Below, in pieces: positions 34,284-42,364 of a DNA stretch of 48,751 nt (positions within the stretch are counted from its first letter, which is position 1; each line of letters opens with the position of its first letter). The position numbers and the translations under genes are program-made. The notes beneath the pieces are model-generated. The model worked only from the letters and a program-made list of their open reading frames with translations, searched no databases and was not told the DNA's origin. Location: assembly GCF_000026185.1 (NCBI RefSeq), contig NC_010697.1, forward strand, positions 1 through 48,751, written 5' to 3'. This DNA comes from Erwinia tasmaniensis Et1/99 (GTDB taxonomy: Bacteria; Pseudomonadota; Gammaproteobacteria; Enterobacterales; Enterobacteriaceae).

Positions 34284-34808
34284 TTATGCTCTGGTTCCTA
34301 CCCGTTTAAATCCGGTTGCGCTCCGCTGGCCTGTGGTGCCGTATATTTCGCGGATTTCGTCGATGCTGTGTTCCTTACGGTTCCGGCTCGCCTTGTATTC
34401 TTCAGGGCGGTAAAACCACATTTGCTTTTTGCTCGCCCAATTGCAGCCCAGCGCCTTGATAGCATCTTTGTGCGCTTTCGTGTCGCCGCTGATCCAAATC
34501 CAGTTACCTGCAACCTCGAAAATCACGCCAGACATACCCTGTAAAGCATTGAGCACGTTTTCCAGTTCGTCCCCAAAGTTGTATCGGGCGTTATCGTCGC
34601 TGCTCTGAGCTTCATTGATGCGGTCGATGTTTTGCATCAAAAAATCATTTGCGGCGTTGATGGCTTTCATCATTTCCCCAGCGGCGGGGTTTTCGCGGTT
34701 TTTATCAGGGTGAAATTTAAAAGCGGCCTGTTTGTAGGCTTTTTTAACGTCCTGTTCGGTCAGTTCACCGGAAAGCCCGAAGATATTAAGTGCTTGCTGG
34801 ATGTTCAT
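34284..34808 (-). CDS. J-domain (DnaJ-like) protein
   Basis: This 174-residue protein has an N-terminal J domain. The HPD motif is at residues 33-35 in FKFHPDKNRENPA, preceded by DVKKAYKQAA, so it should stimulate a host DnaK-type ATPase. The C-terminal part (IFEVAGNWIWISGDTKAHKDAIKALGCNWASKKQMWFY) is a small domain often seen in plasmid proteins of this type. The frame is open upstream to 34982, but the ATG at 34808 follows AGGAGC and lies downstream of the promoter, so it is the true start. Confidence 0.88.
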   Translation of the reverse strand: MNIQQALNIFGLSGELTEQDVKKAYKQAAFKFHPDKNRENPAAGEMMKAINAANDFLMQNIDRINEAQSSDDNARYNFGDELENVLNALQGMSGVIFEVAGNWIWISGDTKAHKDAIKALGCNWASKKQMWFYRPEEYKASRNRKEHSIDEIREIYGTTGQRSATGFKRVGTRA

Positions 34809-34896
34809 TTTTAGCTCCTGCCCGTGTCGGGCTATGGTGATTGGGGCAATCCCCTTTCGATGTGATAATATTACCGCACCAGTGCGGTAATGGCAA
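34809..34896 (-). promoter_or_regulatory. Promoter with palindromic spacer and hairpin leader (copy 2)
   Basis: Minus strand: -35 TTGCCA (34896-34891), 17-base spacer, -10 TAATAT (34873-34868). The palindrome ATTACCGCA-4 bases-TGCGGTAAT (34870-34891) fills the spacer. The leader repeats the GGGG/CCCC hairpin and the GCCCG/CGGGC hairpin next to AGGAGC seen at 32886-32975. A shared repressor is the simplest reading. Confidence 0.8.
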
Positions 34897-34982
34897 GCAT
34901 TTTTTATACCTTTATCAATTAAATTCAATTGGTTATTATTATACTGCTCGTTGATCAACGTCTTACATAATGCAAAATGCAA

Positions 34983-35165
34983 AATTAATTTGCGTCCATC
35001 TCAACGTTCTATGCCGTTCAGTTCCGCTGATGCGCAAAGCGCATAGGAGGCGTTTTACGCCGGAAGCCCCGCAGCGCCAGCGAGGACTCATAAAGTATTA
35101 CGGCTTCAGCCGTAAAATTCCCCACCCTGCAAAGCCGGGTTTTGTTTAGATAAAAAAAAGATACA
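34983..35165. repeat. Intergenic region with repeat copy B
   Basis: No gene is visible. Bases 35068-35138 repeat 33035-33105, including the ACGGC/GCCGT hairpin. GC-rich and hairpin-rich, it could be a single-strand origin or another leading-region site; that is an inference. Confidence 0.55.
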
Positions 35166-35180
35166 GAATGATATAGGGAC

Positions 35181-35218
35181 GCCGCGTATACTCACATATC
35201 ATGACAGCGGCCTTTTTT
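35181..35218 (+). terminator. Terminator-like hairpin
   Basis: GCCGC (35181-35185) pairs with GCGGC (35207-35211) and is followed by CTTTTTT. An alternative outer pairing ATGATAT/ATATCAT (35168-35202) exists. No plus-strand gene ends here, so it may block read-through toward the small regulator. Confidence 0.6.
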
Positions 35219-35238
35219 ACACTCCTGTATACGCTTGC

Positions 35239-35260
35239 TATATAACTCAATCGTTATATA
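35239..35260. promoter_or_regulatory. Operator 1 of the small regulator
   Basis: TATATAAC-6 bases-GTTATATA, a 22-base inverted repeat 29 bases before the gene at 35289. The same geometry recurs at 35494-35515. Confidence 0.7.
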
Positions 35261-35288
35261 ATATGATTGTTCTTACAATGAGGTTATT

Positions 35289-35480
35289 ATGCGTATTTCT
35301 ATTGTCCAGATGATTAATGATTACTATGAGGGTAATCGGGAAAAGGCAGCTAAAGCAGCCGGGATTAATTCAGTTCAACAGCTTAATAATCTGGTTTCAA
35401 AAGGTTATGAGGTGGCGAGATTGGATAATGGAGATTGGATTATGCTCACAAGCAAAACAAAAATATTCAAGCGATCATAG
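35289..35480 (+). CDS. Small Cro-like regulator candidate
   Basis: This 63-residue protein (MVQ-type start MRISIVQMINDYYEG) has NREKAAKAAGINSVQQLNNLVSKG as a possible helix-turn-helix and a short beta end (YEVARLDNGDWIML). The ATG follows GAGG. Two identical-geometry operators flank it, one upstream and one before the next gene, which fits an autorepressor that also controls its neighbour. Confidence 0.6.
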   Translation: MRISIVQMINDYYEGNREKAAKAAGINSVQQLNNLVSKGYEVARLDNGDWIMLTSKTKIFKRS

Positions 35481-35493
35481 ATAACACCTGTGT

Positions 35494-35515
35494 TATATAA
35501 CTGAAATGTTATAAT
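35494..35515. promoter_or_regulatory. Operator 2 before the downstream small gene
   Basis: TATATAAC-6 bases-GTTATAAT, the same layout as 35239-35260, 33 bases before the ATG at 35549. Confidence 0.65.
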
Positions 35516-35548
35516 TATCTCAAGTTGAACATACAGCGGGATAATGAC

Positions 35549-35716
35549 ATGATCGTCAAGAATAAAGCATATGATATTCCTTGTTTTCATGAGTCAGTAA
35601 AAAGAGACTTTGAATCTGGCTTGATTACTCTGAAACAAGCCGCTACTGAATTTTTTAAAAGTAACTGGACGCCTTTTGTAGATATTGAATATACAAAGAA
35701 GCAACTTGGTATTTAA
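35549..35716 (+). CDS. Small hypothetical protein under the same operator type
   Basis: This 55-residue protein is predicted helical (CFHESVKRDFESGLITLKQAATEFF). ATG at 35549 is preferred to the upstream TTG, which would put the start close to the operator. The preceding operator suggests it is co-regulated with the gene at 35289. Function unknown. Confidence 0.5.
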   Translation: MIVKNKAYDIPCFHESVKRDFESGLITLKQAATEFFKSNWTPFVDIEYTKKQLGI

Positions 35717-36440
35717 ACATTAAATAGCCCCGTACAACAGGGCGTATTGGATCTTACCGATATAATAAAGGCGGCAATCATGGTAACACTCGCAAATTTC
35801 ACGTAGCGCACCGCCGTGACTGAATGCATCAAAAATATTCACCGATATTTTTCGCACCGTAAACTAACTAACTTATTGTAAAACAACAAAACGAATTGGC
35901 TCCGGCTCCGGCTGCGCCTCAACGTCGATGGCCGGCTTCTCGAACAGTTGCGACTGCTCCAGATATTCTGAACAAGATTCCGGCACGGGCTGCGGTACGA
36001 TCCCCCTGCGCCAGTTCGCTGACGCTCCGGCTTGTTCCAGGCCCAGGACTCCCGTCATTCATTCCCCAGGCAATTAGACATTCAGGTCATTCTGTCCAGC
36101 CCCCTTCCCGCCATTTAATAGTTACAACATTCATTATACTCATCGCCATATCTGGTGCTGACCTCCAGCCTCCGCGCCCCTATCCTAGGCTAATCAGTAC
36201 AACGGGGCGCAGCTGCCGCCCGTTACCGCCGGGTTCCCGGCACACACCGCCCAGGCAAAACGGCACTATCGGAAGAAATGTCCAATATTTATTTTAGTGA
36301 TCGGATTTATTGTCCTCGGACTGCGCCGCCCGGTACGCGATAATAATGAAGCCGCCCCGCCTGGCTGATTAACGCCCTGCCCTGCTACTGAGTTCCGGCT
36401 CTTACCAGGGGAAGCGAAGCCGGGCGCAACTTGTTTGTGC
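35717..36440. other. Gene-poor region before the recombinase
   Basis: AT-rich at first (with AAAAATAT/ATATTTTT arms near 35830-35851), then GC-rich. A minus-strand frame at 35873-36058 encodes a Pro/Glu-rich end (VEAQPEPEPIRF) that reads like the tail of a lost gene. No intact gene is seen. The recombinase next door may act on a site here, but I cannot point to paired arm sequences. Confidence 0.45.
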
Positions 36441-37334
36441 ATGGCTGAACGCCCGGACAACGGAGGGCTTCAGCCCGGAGGCGGCAGCGGTTTTTATCAG
36501 GATGCGGAGATTGAATTGTTGAGTCACTTACCTGCCGGAAATGTTCAGATTTCACGTAGCGTCACCGTTCCGGGCCGTGTTGCCGGATCGTGGTCGCTCG
36601 ATGCCGCCCGGACGATGCGCGATTACGCCGCGCACCTCGGCGCGGGTCTGCCGAAATACCTGCTTGCGCCGGAAGTCGGGTTACTGCTGTCGTATATCGA
36701 CGATCTCACCGCCCGGATGTATTTTGAAACGCTGTGGAATACCGGGGCGCGACTCAACGAAGCGCTGGCGCTGACACCCGCCTGTTTTACGCTGGAGCCG
36801 TCACGCCGCCACCCGCAGGCGGTAGTGATGCTGAAAACCCTGAAACAGCGCAACCGCGAAGCCGTCCGGGGCCGTGGTCGTCCGGCGGCTGACGCCGACA
36901 CCCTGCACCCCGATCCGCGCTACCGCAAACCGCCGGAACCCGGCATAAGAATCGTGCCGCTGCTCGATGCCGCTTACGTACAAAGGATGAGGGAATACCT
37001 CGCCACCTGGCGAAAGCGGGTTAAGCATGTTCCGGTGTGGGAAGTACGGTCACGGCAAACGCCGCTGAACTGGCTGAACGGCGCGGTGAGCCGCGCAAAA
37101 AGTGACGGGGTAACGTTTACGATTACGGTCACGCCGCACACGTTCCGGCACTCGTTCGCCATGCACCTGCTCATGAGTGGCGTACCGGAAAAAACCATCC
37201 AGGGGCTGCTGGGGCATCGCTATGCCCGGAGTACAGAAGTCTATACGCGGGTGTTCTCGCTCGATGTGCTAACCGGGAACGGGCTGTCATTCAGCTGTGA
37301 CGCGCAGACGGCGCGGCAAATGCTGAAAGGGTGA
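36441..37334 (+). CDS. Tyrosine recombinase, probable multimer resolution enzyme
   Basis: This 297-residue site-specific recombinase has the catalytic Arg in TLWNTGARLNEAL (near residue 103), HxxR in TPHTFRHSFAMHLL, His in GLLGHRYA and the nucleophile Tyr in STEVYTRVF. It is much richer in GC than neighbouring genes and likely came from elsewhere. Plasmid ResD-like enzymes, which resolve dimers, look like this. It is not beside pilV, so a shufflon role is unlikely. The start could also be further inside. Confidence 0.85.
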   Translation: MAERPDNGGLQPGGGSGFYQDAEIELLSHLPAGNVQISRSVTVPGRVAGSWSLDAARTMRDYAAHLGAGLPKYLLAPEVGLLLSYIDDLTARMYFETLWNTGARLNEALALTPACFTLEPSRRHPQAVVMLKTLKQRNREAVRGRGRPAADADTLHPDPRYRKPPEPGIRIVPLLDAAYVQRMREYLATWRKRVKHVPVWEVRSRQTPLNWLNGAVSRAKSDGVTFTITVTPHTFRHSFAMHLLMSGVPEKTIQGLLGHRYARSTEVYTRVFSLDVLTGNGLSFSCDAQTARQMLKG

Positions 37335-37411
37335 CGCCGGGGTTTACCGCAGAAACGGATCTTCATATAGCGTGGATTTTAACGAAGCGGGATAAAGCAG
37401 ACGTAAAAAAA

Positions 37412-37435
37412 CCGACTGGTGAGGTCGGCTTTTTT
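37412..37435 (+). terminator. Terminator after the recombinase
   Basis: CCGAC/GTCGG stem with a 7-base loop, A-run before and TTTTTT after, so it can work in both directions. Confidence 0.8.
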
Positions 37436-37591
37436 ACCGTTCCGGCGCGGAGTTGGTGCTCTGGCAGGGTAGGTCACAATTCAATCAGTATTAACAGCGA
37501 TCGCTCTGCATCTAACAATGAAGAGAGCCACGGTGACAGGCAGTGTAAGAGTAAGCCGTGGTGTTCTCACTCCGGTGATCTGGAGAAACGC
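37436..37591 (+). ncRNA. Probable leader and antisense region of the DinQ-like toxin
   Basis: A non-coding stretch directly before the toxin peptide. In the dinQ/agrB type I system the toxin mRNA has a long folded leader and a divergent or overlapping antisense RNA. This stretch has the right place and length, with GTAAG/CTTAC-like and CACGG/CCGTG pairings (37530-37562). I cannot define the ends of an antisense RNA by eye. Confidence 0.4.
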
Positions 37592-37663
37592 ATGATTGAT
37601 AAAATCATCATGGTTCTGAAAGCGGTAATCGTCTTTCTTGAACTGATCCGCATGTTCTTCTGA
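37592..37663 (+). CDS. dqlB: DinQ/DqlB-like type I toxin peptide
   Basis: This 23-residue hydrophobic peptide (MIDKIIMVLKAVIVFLELIR then MFF) follows TGGAG. It shares MIDK..I.VL.A.I..LELIR with E. coli DinQ as I recall it, so it is very likely a membrane-acting type I toxin held off by an antisense RNA. A strong terminator follows. On a plasmid it should work as a maintenance system. Confidence 0.82.
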   Translation: MIDKIIMVLKAVIVFLELIRMFF

Positions 37664-37684
37664 GCGTGACGGAAACGTAACTAA

Positions 37685-37713
37685 GGCCGGGGGGCGACCA
37701 CTCCCCGGCCTTT
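37685..37713 (+). terminator. Terminator of the toxin message
   Basis: GGCCGGGG/CCCCGGCC stem (37685-37692 and 37703-37710) with a 10-base loop, then TTT. The T-run is short but the stem is strong. Confidence 0.7.
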
Positions 37714-37749
37714 AACGCGCCCCTCCGTAAATACTCCGTACACACACAA

Positions 37750-37912
37750 CCGTAAACACAATGAAATTACATATATGTGTATATAGTGTATTTACATCGT
37801 ATATAAGCGGTGCTATAAATACTGTGTACATACTGGATTATATTACACTGTATACACATCATAATGACACCACTATGATTAAGGGCTGCGTACGATGTAC
37901 ATACACTGGAGG
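37750..37912. repeat. Putative partition site upstream of parA
   Basis: Repeated variants of TGTRTAC and GTGTATA (for example GTGTATATAGTGTA, TGTGTACATAC, CTGTATACAC, GATGTACATACACTGG) fill the stretch before parA. Similar words recur between parA and parB and at 47532-47576. This is the usual look of a centromere and operator for a ParA/ParG-type system. Confidence 0.55.
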
Positions 37913-37917
37913 GTGAG

Positions 37918-38586
37918 ATGGGCAAATCTTTAGTTGTCGGTTCAAACAAGGGGGGCGTAGGTAAAACAACGACCGTTGTAAATCTGGCGGTGATGCTGTC
38001 AGTTCTCTACAAAATTAGGGTTATAATTCTAAAAACAGACAAAAACCCGGAGCTTATGGACTGGAAAGAAAAGAGAATTGCGGCAGGTCTGACACCAATT
38101 CCTATCCATGAAGCATATGGTAGGGATGTGAACAAAGAGATCAAACGCCTGCAAAAAATGGCAGACGTGGTGATAGCAGACTGTCCTGGTCATGACAGTG
38201 CCGAGTTCCGAAGTGCGCTTACAGTTGCAGACATTCTGGTCACTCTGGTTAAGCCATCTTCAAGATTCGAAACAGGGACTTTAAGCGAAGTAACTGAAGC
38301 GGTACGTACTGCACAGTTGCAGGCTAATGGCAATCCTTCGCTTAAGCCCTGGGTGCTTATGACGCGCGTGAAGCCAAACAAAGTGACGGACGCAATCGAA
38401 CTTGAGAAAGAACTGAAGAGTAATGAAATCTGGATACAACCACTTAAAACCAGATTATCCGATCTCGATGTGTATGAAGGTGCGTGCAACTTGGGCGCGG
38501 GTGTTCATGAGATTTCTCGCGCCGCCAGCCTGAACAAGGCTAAGGCTCTTCTAGAATTAATGGTAAAAGAGATTGATTTAGTTTAA
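37918..38586 (+). CDS. parA: ParA-family partition ATPase
   Basis: This 222-residue small ParA (ParF-like, no N-terminal HTH) has a deviant Walker A in SNKGGVGKTTT at residues 9-19, ADVVIADCPGHDS as the Walker B region and LVTLVKPSS. GGAGGG precedes the ATG. It moves plasmid copies along the nucleoid together with the small DNA-binding protein encoded next. Confidence 0.92.
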   Translation: MGKSLVVGSNKGGVGKTTTVVNLAVMLSVLYKIRVIILKTDKNPELMDWKEKRIAAGLTPIPIHEAYGRDVNKEIKRLQKMADVVIADCPGHDSAEFRSALTVADILVTLVKPSSRFETGTLSEVTEAVRTAQLQANGNPSLKPWVLMTRVKPNKVTDAIELEKELKSNEIWIQPLKTRLSDLDVYEGACNLGAGVHEISRAASLNKAKALLELMVKEIDLV

Positions 38587-38606
38587 CTAAACACACTGTA
38601 CGTACA

Positions 38607-38634
38607 TTGTAATAATAAAAATAACGGCTATAAT
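38607..38634 (+). promoter_or_regulatory. Promoter before the parB-like gene
   Basis: TTGTAA, 16-base spacer, TATAAT, followed at once by TGTACATAC repeats (38635-38660). Binding of the partition protein here would control its own synthesis. Confidence 0.6.
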
Positions 38635-38671
38635 GTACATACAGCATACATACACATTACGGAATGAGATC

Positions 38672-38983
38672 ATGGCTGGCTTAAAACTGAAAGTACCAAC
38701 TATTCCCGTATTGATTGCAGCCGCAACTAACAAAAATGAAAGCGAAAAAAACAATAACACTAACGTGGCCCGATTCATTTCGGACGGAGATCGCCGCCCT
38801 GCTTCTGGTAAAGCTTTACCTAAGAACTTCAGGTTACAGCAGGTGTTTATTGACATCATGGATGAGGGAGCAACCAGTACCGGACTGGGGCATACTGACA
38901 TTGTGAAAGCCTCACTTGCTGCATTTCAGCAGATGGATGAAAACCAGAAAAACTACTGGATTCTCGAATCTAAAAAACTGTGA
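38672..38983 (+). CDS. ParB/ParG-like centromere-binding protein
   Basis: This 103-residue protein has a flexible, Asn/Lys-rich N-terminus and a C-terminal half (LPKNFRLQQVFIDIMDEGATSTGLGHTDIVKASLAAFQQM) that could form a ribbon-helix-helix dimer, as in ParG. The function is inferred from size and from following parA. The ATG at 38672 lies after GGAATGAG; an earlier frame start lies within the repeats and is less likely. Confidence 0.65.
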   Translation: MAGLKLKVPTIPVLIAAATNKNESEKNNNTNVARFISDGDRRPASGKALPKNFRLQQVFIDIMDEGATSTGLGHTDIVKASLAAFQQMDENQKNYWILESKKL

Positions 38984-38993
38984 GTAACTTGAA

Positions 38994-39025
38994 AAGAAAA
39001 AGCCGGGATTTCCCGGCTTTTTCTT
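38994..39025. terminator. Bidirectional terminator between parB-like gene and relaxase
   Basis: AGCCGGGA/TCCCGGCT with a 2-base loop, flanked by A-run and T-run, serving two convergent genes. Confidence 0.9.
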
Positions 39026-39035
39026 TGTTATGACT

Positions 39036-42017
39036 TCAGTCTTGAACGTTTTCGTTCTCATTATCCTGGTGCATGTCTTCTTTAACCGTTCTCATTAGAA
39101 CGATCTCTTTCTCGAGATACTCTTTAGCTTCATCCAGCGTCATATCTTTACTGGTTATCTCCAGTTCTACATCACGAACGAAGAACTCCAGCTCTTCAGA
39201 TTCCGCTTTTTTTGCGTATTCAGCAATAAGAGAAGGGATGGCCTGGTGCTCATCGATAAGAGCCGCAAGCTTGGTTTTACCCAATGTATTTGCGATGTCT
39301 GAAAACGCTTGTGCATCCCGTTCATTGTCAAAAGTAGCAAGCCTGAAGATGTCTTCAGTGTCACCTTCAGTGTGACCTAAGACTTCGTAGGTTGTACCTT
39401 CTTCCGTCACGTTATCTAGGTAGCCATAGTGTGCATCCTGAGCATCGAGCAGCAGCGATTTAACAAAGCCGTCTAATCTGTCGAGCACACTATAATCTAG
39501 TTCAACCTGAATGGCCTTTACTTCATCCACAGGCGCAGGCACAACCTGCTGAGTATTGTGTAAATTTTCTGCCAGATCTTCAGCTCCAGCCTCAACGGTT
39601 TGATCAGGCATTGGCTTATTATGTTCTTGCTCTGCCTGCTGGATGTGGTTAGCAACGAGATCGGCTTTATGCTGTTTCATTAAATTATTGAACTCATCAG
39701 GCTTGATAATGATGTTCATGTCTTTCTCGGCAGCAATAAGTGCGCATGTTGTCTTAAACTCATCATCACCATTAAGTTTAAGGACACCGCCGAATTTCTC
39801 TTTGGCGTACTCCAGCATAAGAGCGATCTCTTCGTTACTGGCATCTTTGTTGGCAATAAGACGCACACCTTTATCAGTGAAAACAGGTTTTTCGCTTTCA
39901 GGATTAAGGAAAACAAGTTTATCCTGTGATTTTTGAAGAACCAAATCTTTGAGACGGGTACGTTGCAATTCCTGTACACGTTTTTGTGCCTCAACACGCG
40001 ATTTGATTGATAGAGTGGTTTCAGCGGCCTCTACTCCGTTTTCTTCATCAGTAAAGTTAATTATTTCTTTAAGTTTTTGAAGCGCTTTCATAGGGTCTTT
40101 ATCCTCATTCCAGATAGCATGATAATCCGTGATAAAATCACGTCCTTTTTTATCCATTTCAGAAATAGTTTCCAGACCAGTAAGTTTGTGATAAACAATC
40201 AAACCACGGGTCACTTCTCTTTCATGACCGCGAACCTGATAAATTTGGTTACGCAAAACTCTAATTTCATTATACAAATAACTACGGTTAAGTGTAAGGA
40301 TATTTTTTAGTTCTTTTTGTGCTTCCTTTAGAGAATCAAATCTATATCTTGCTTGTTCTTTAGTTAAAGACACTCGGATTAACGCTTTTTCAAACGGCAA
40401 TTTTGCTTGCTGTTCAGCATACGTTTTTAACAGCATAGCTTTTGAATCATTCCAGGAAAGATTCATATGTTTTGTCAAAAAATCAGAAGCATTCATATTA
40501 CGCTTACCAACTTGGAAGCGCGGTGATCCATCCTTAGCTTTCGTAATTTTGTAATTAGCGGCTATTAACTGATACTCTCGGGATAATGTAGACAGGAACC
40601 GTTCAGGGTCTATATTATCCCTGACCTCGCGCATAGTCTCTATCTCGTTGTCCTGCGCTTTTTCGTTAAGGTGCTGGAAAAACTCTTCATGCAGAACTGA
40701 AGATTCCTGAATTGACTTTATCCCTCTTGATTGTGCGGATCGTTCTCCGGCATCGTACCGTCGCATTGTTTGATCAGCATGAACGCTTTCTGCCCCTGAC
40801 TCTCCCAAATAACTGTGTTCATAAGCCGACAAAAGACGCTCAGATGCTTCTCTCCCGGCTCCCTCCCGCTCCCTACCTGGCTGTCTTGAACTACCCCTAA
40901 TTCCGTAAACCAAAGCGCGTTGGGGCATATATGACAAGCGGTTTGCTCTTCTGGATAAAGATGGCTTGGCAGATTGTTTAAAACTTCGCTGCTGATGCTC
41001 TTTCCGTCCTTTCTCTGAAGGAAATCTTCTTTCTTTTTCATAGCTGTTAATCCTCTCTTTTAGGAATGTATTTTTGTCTTCATCACTAAGCGATTTATAT
41101 GCTGTGCGTACAATTTCGGACTTAGGGTAAATATACTTTACTTCATGGGATACACGCTGTTGCCAGTCATTAATTAACTGGAAAACCTGCTTTTCAGTAG
41201 GTTTAACTATCTGAAGCTCACGTTTCTCAACATACTGTTGAGAAAAAAGAGGACTTTTAAGGTTTGTGTACTTCGAGTCACCTTCAAGTTTAACTGCATA
41301 GTATTGCGTGCTCTTACCCGCATTTCTTAGTTTAACTTCGCCATAATCTTTAAGATAATGACCAAACTGAGAAAAGCTGGTAATATTATTCTTCGTGATA
41401 CTTTCCAGAATTTGTTTTTTGAAATCAGAATTACGTTCTCGATACAAATCGCCTTTAGTGCGAGATAAAACGTTTGCGTAGTTATTATCACTTACTCGGG
41501 TTACATCTTTCGGACTGATTAAACCGAACTTATAATTAACATGTTCTTGGATTGCATCTAGATAACGCTCAGTAATAGTAACTTTTCCTGTCGGAAGAAG
41601 CTTTTTTCCTGTAACAAGATTCGTTTCAGGTATGACAATGTGAATATGAGGCTTTCTTTCCACAAGTACACCAGTAGCATTATTTGTAATGTTTTTTATT
41701 TTTGGTAAATGGGCTTCAGCATAGAAACTATACTCATCTTCGTCATAGGCATTCATGAGCAGATTTTTGTATTCTTCAGTTACGGCTTTTAGAGTTTCAT
41801 GGGAAACATCACTTTCCTGAAATGAAAGGGTAATGTGGAGATAGCGTTCTTGACCAGAGTTATCTATTGACTGAATGATTTTTTCGGTAGTGTCAAGATT
41901 GCCATCGAGTATCAAACGATAATCGAGTTCATCACGAGTAAAATCACGCTCGGCCTTTCGTCCATTTTCAAGATACTCAGCAACACCATCATTACCACCA
42001 CTGATACGAATAATCAT
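39036..42017 (-). CDS. Large MOBP-like relaxase with LPD7-like C-terminal domain
   Basis: This is the nicking and strand-transfer enzyme, 993 residues. Near the N-terminus GVAEYLENGRKAERDFTRDELD offers the candidate active Tyr (residue 15). Residues 78-86 read YLHITLSF, and the metal-binding His cluster is ERKPHIHIVIPETN near residue 125. A long charged, Arg- and Ser-rich middle (340-450) is followed by a helical region and an LPD7-like part (FTDKGVRLIANKDAS..., about 700-770). It is not similar to the short IncX TaxC, so the mobilisation part was exchanged. It overlaps the mobC-like stop by four bases. Confidence 0.85.
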   Translation of the reverse strand: MIIRISGGNDGVAEYLENGRKAERDFTRDELDYRLILDGNLDTTEKIIQSIDNSGQERYLHITLSFQESDVSHETLKAVTEEYKNLLMNAYDEDEYSFYAEAHLPKIKNITNNATGVLVERKPHIHIVIPETNLVTGKKLLPTGKVTITERYLDAIQEHVNYKFGLISPKDVTRVSDNNYANVLSRTKGDLYRERNSDFKKQILESITKNNITSFSQFGHYLKDYGEVKLRNAGKSTQYYAVKLEGDSKYTNLKSPLFSQQYVEKRELQIVKPTEKQVFQLINDWQQRVSHEVKYIYPKSEIVRTAYKSLSDEDKNTFLKERINSYEKERRFPSEKGRKEHQQRSFKQSAKPSLSRRANRLSYMPQRALVYGIRGSSRQPGREREGAGREASERLLSAYEHSYLGESGAESVHADQTMRRYDAGERSAQSRGIKSIQESSVLHEEFFQHLNEKAQDNEIETMREVRDNIDPERFLSTLSREYQLIAANYKITKAKDGSPRFQVGKRNMNASDFLTKHMNLSWNDSKAMLLKTYAEQQAKLPFEKALIRVSLTKEQARYRFDSLKEAQKELKNILTLNRSYLYNEIRVLRNQIYQVRGHEREVTRGLIVYHKLTGLETISEMDKKGRDFITDYHAIWNEDKDPMKALQKLKEIINFTDEENGVEAAETTLSIKSRVEAQKRVQELQRTRLKDLVLQKSQDKLVFLNPESEKPVFTDKGVRLIANKDASNEEIALMLEYAKEKFGGVLKLNGDDEFKTTCALIAAEKDMNIIIKPDEFNNLMKQHKADLVANHIQQAEQEHNKPMPDQTVEAGAEDLAENLHNTQQVVPAPVDEVKAIQVELDYSVLDRLDGFVKSLLLDAQDAHYGYLDNVTEEGTTYEVLGHTEGDTEDIFRLATFDNERDAQAFSDIANTLGKTKLAALIDEHQAIPSLIAEYAKKAESEELEFFVRDVELEITSKDMTLDEAKEYLEKEIVLMRTVKEDMHQDNENENVQD

Positions 42018-42349
42018 TTCAGTGATCCAGAGAGTAAGTTACTGATAGAGATCAGCGTATTCATAAAACGACGATAGGTTGCATCGGTCATACCACCATT
42101 TTTTGCGTCGATGTTGATACGTTTCGCAAGTTGATTGATGTTATTACTCGTCTTGTTGAAGTAGAAAAGACACTTTTTGTAGTCAGAAGTAACTTTAGGT
42201 TTTGATGGCAAATCGGCAAGACGATTAAGCATAACCAATCGAAAGAACTCTGACTTAGAGATTTCCGTTGATTCGAGGATTTTTTTGAATGGTTCATACT
42301 CTTCCTCTGTCATGCGCACTGAGATTACGTGTTTTCGATCTACTGCCAT
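42014..42349 (-). CDS. mobC: MobC-like relaxosome accessory protein
   Basis: This 111-residue protein has an N-terminal ribbon-helix-helix (HVISVRMTEEEYEPFKKILESTEISKSEFFRLVML) and a C-terminal MobC signature (YFNKTSNNINQLAKRINID). It should bind oriT and help the relaxase melt the nick region. ATG at 42349 has AAGGA 7 bases before; a TTG at 42364 is the less likely start. It is coupled to the relaxase gene. Confidence 0.85.
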   Translation of the reverse strand: MAVDRKHVISVRMTEEEYEPFKKILESTEISKSEFFRLVMLNRLADLPSKPKVTSDYKKCLFYFNKTSNNINQLAKRINIDAKNGGMTDATYRRFMNTLISISNLLSGSLK

Positions 42350-42364
42350 TTTCTTATCCTTCAA

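Noticed and set aside
34809..34982. N-terminal extension of the J-domain protein
   Set aside because: The extra codons cover the promoter and hairpin leader, which are conserved at 32886-32975 before an unrelated protein.
36441..37334. Rci-type shufflon recombinase
   Set aside because: It is far from pilV and no inverted segments exist beside pilV; a multimer-resolution role is more likely.
37404..37713. Antibiotic or virulence cargo anywhere in the accessory parts
   Set aside because: Each accessory gene examined is a maintenance, regulatory or unknown small gene; I found no resistance, metabolic or effector family.
37750..37912. Possible CRISPR array
   Set aside because: The repeats are short, degenerate and without regular spacers; they fit a partition or operator region. 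No cas-like genes are present anywhere in the window.
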